From Pseudobutyrivibrio xylanivorans DSM 14809 (GTDB lineage Bacteria; Bacillota; Clostridia; Lachnospirales; Lachnospiraceae): a stretch of DNA of 64,000 nt. Positions 63,539-64,000 of the stretch are shown piece by piece. The notes below the pieces were generated by a model that saw nothing but the letters and a program-made list of their open reading frames with translations, was not told the origin of the DNA and searched no databases. Made by a program: the position numbers and the translations under genes. The stretch is from the NCBI RefSeq assembly GCF_900141825.1, contig NZ_FQYQ01000012.1, positions 1 through 64,000 on the forward strand. Direction: 5' to 3'. The stretch's first letter is position 1. Each line of letters opens with the position of its first letter.

Positions 63539-64000
63539 ATGGATTTTGAAGATAAAAAAAACAAACTACTAGATCAACTTAATAAGGCTACTGGAATTAA
63601 TTTTGATATTACTGACTCTTCTTTATCTGAAGATGAGATATTAAATAAGCTTAAAGAATTAGTTGTACATTTTAATGTTATTGATTCTAAGACAGGTTTG
63701 TACAGGCTCTTTCTTTCAAAAGAATTGGCTTATTCTGATGCACTTTCATCACTTAGTAGATTTCATATTGATGAGGAGCACCTTCGCCAGATATTCTATT
63801 TAGAGAGTCCTGGTGAATACAGCAAAGAGGCGGTTTCTTTACTAAAAAGCCTACTTCCCGATTCGAAGGACGTTGTCTTAGAGCTTGATTCTAAACACTT
63901 AGTACTAATTATTAACTTTGACGTAGCGCCTTCTTCTGAAGATATTCTTCAAACAGCAAGTTCTTATCTTGATATGCTGGAAACTGAAGCGTTTACTTCC
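63539..64000 (+). CDS. N-terminus of an unidentified protein, possibly a PucR/CdaR-like regulator (cut by window end)
   Basis: An open frame of 154 codons running off the window, beginning MDFEDKKNKLLDQLNKAT. It is soluble, acidic and mixed alpha/beta. A region HLRQIFYLESPGEYSKEAV followed by VVLELDSKHLVLIINF resembles the N-terminal part of PucR/CdaR-like regulators, which I have seen next to msmK in Lachnospiraceae. The start touches the terminator T run and lacks a good ribosome binding site (only AAAGG 14 nt upstream), so the true start could differ. Family assignment is tentative. Confidence 0.5.
   Translation, partial: MDFEDKKNKLLDQLNKATGINFDITDSSLSEDEILNKLKELVVHFNVIDSKTGLYRLFLSKELAYSDALSSLSRFHIDEEHLRQIFYLESPGEYSKEAVSLLKSLLPDSKDVVLELDSKHLVLIINFDVAPSSEDILQTASSYLDMLETEAFTS

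Overview
The window looks like a chromosomal segment of a motile, low-GC, rumen- or gut-type Lachnospiraceae (Clostridia), most like Butyrivibrio/Pseudobutyrivibrio. The evidence is a meso-diaminopimelate (DapF/MurE/DapA) cell-wall pathway, a Lachnospiraceae-style Tad pilus operon (Flp1-like pilin, DUF5702, DUF6382-FHA), flagellin with FliS, phosphatidylethanolamine synthesis, A/T-rich intergenic DNA and strong AGGAGG ribosome binding sites. The genus is an inference; no rRNA or tRNA gene is present to fix it.

Layout. 0.1-3.9 kb: dapF-murE-dapA-rhomboid operon (-). 4.0-6.5 kb: an AraC regulator, a nitroreductase and two decayed genes (an ATPase-like C-terminus and a GNAT acetyltransferase). 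6.5-8.3 kb: an ECF sigma factor with a DUF4179 membrane partner, preceded by an ECF-type promoter that suggests autoregulation. 8.4-12.5 kb: queT, pepF and an MFS exporter, with two untracked micro-ORFs and two intrinsic terminators upstream of the exporter. 12.5-16.7 kb: hicBA toxin-antitoxin, a methyltransferase and secA. 16.8-25.8 kb: a ten-gene Tad pilus operon ending in an FHA reader protein. 26-31.3 kb: fliS, flagellin (sigma-28-type promoter) and a 974-aa FliK-like protein. 31.4-37.9 kb: tocopherol-cyclase-like gene, pepD, pfk, dnaX, ybaB, recR. 38.0-42.9 kb (+ strand apart from one gene): greA; a secreted protein (-) whose promoter spacer holds a G7 tract; then flippase-like protein, pssA and psd. 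42.9-52.4 kb: the full F-type ATP synthase operon (atpI-like, atpZ, atpBEFHAGDC) behind sua5, a Ser-for-Cys phosphatase-like protein and a dCMP deaminase. 52.4-57.4 kb: a GH18/SH3 protein, a Ser/Thr kinase fused to a MinD-like ATPase plus a second MinD-like ATPase, and mecA. 57.4-62.1 kb: DUF1858 protein, 2[4Fe-4S] ferredoxin, and the gdpP-rplI-dnaB operon. 62.3-64 kb: an MsmK/UgpC-type ABC ATPase and the start of a gene cut by the window edge.

How the genes fit together. Most of the window is core metabolism and cell-envelope biology. The c subunit carries every residue of the Na+-binding motif known from Ilyobacter, so the ATP synthase is predicted to be Na+-coupled. Surface structures (Tad pilus, flagellum, secreted repeat protein) and phospho-signalling parts (kinase, FHA protein) recur. 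The observations most worth following are the micro-ORF/terminator leader in front of the MFS exporter, the G7 tract in a 17-bp promoter spacer (possible phase variation), the kinase-MinD fusion with its promoter palindrome, the duplicated His/Cys modules on a TadE-like pseudopilin, and the small insertion-like duplication in a gene relic. No CRISPR array, prophage, IS transposase, rRNA or tRNA gene was seen.
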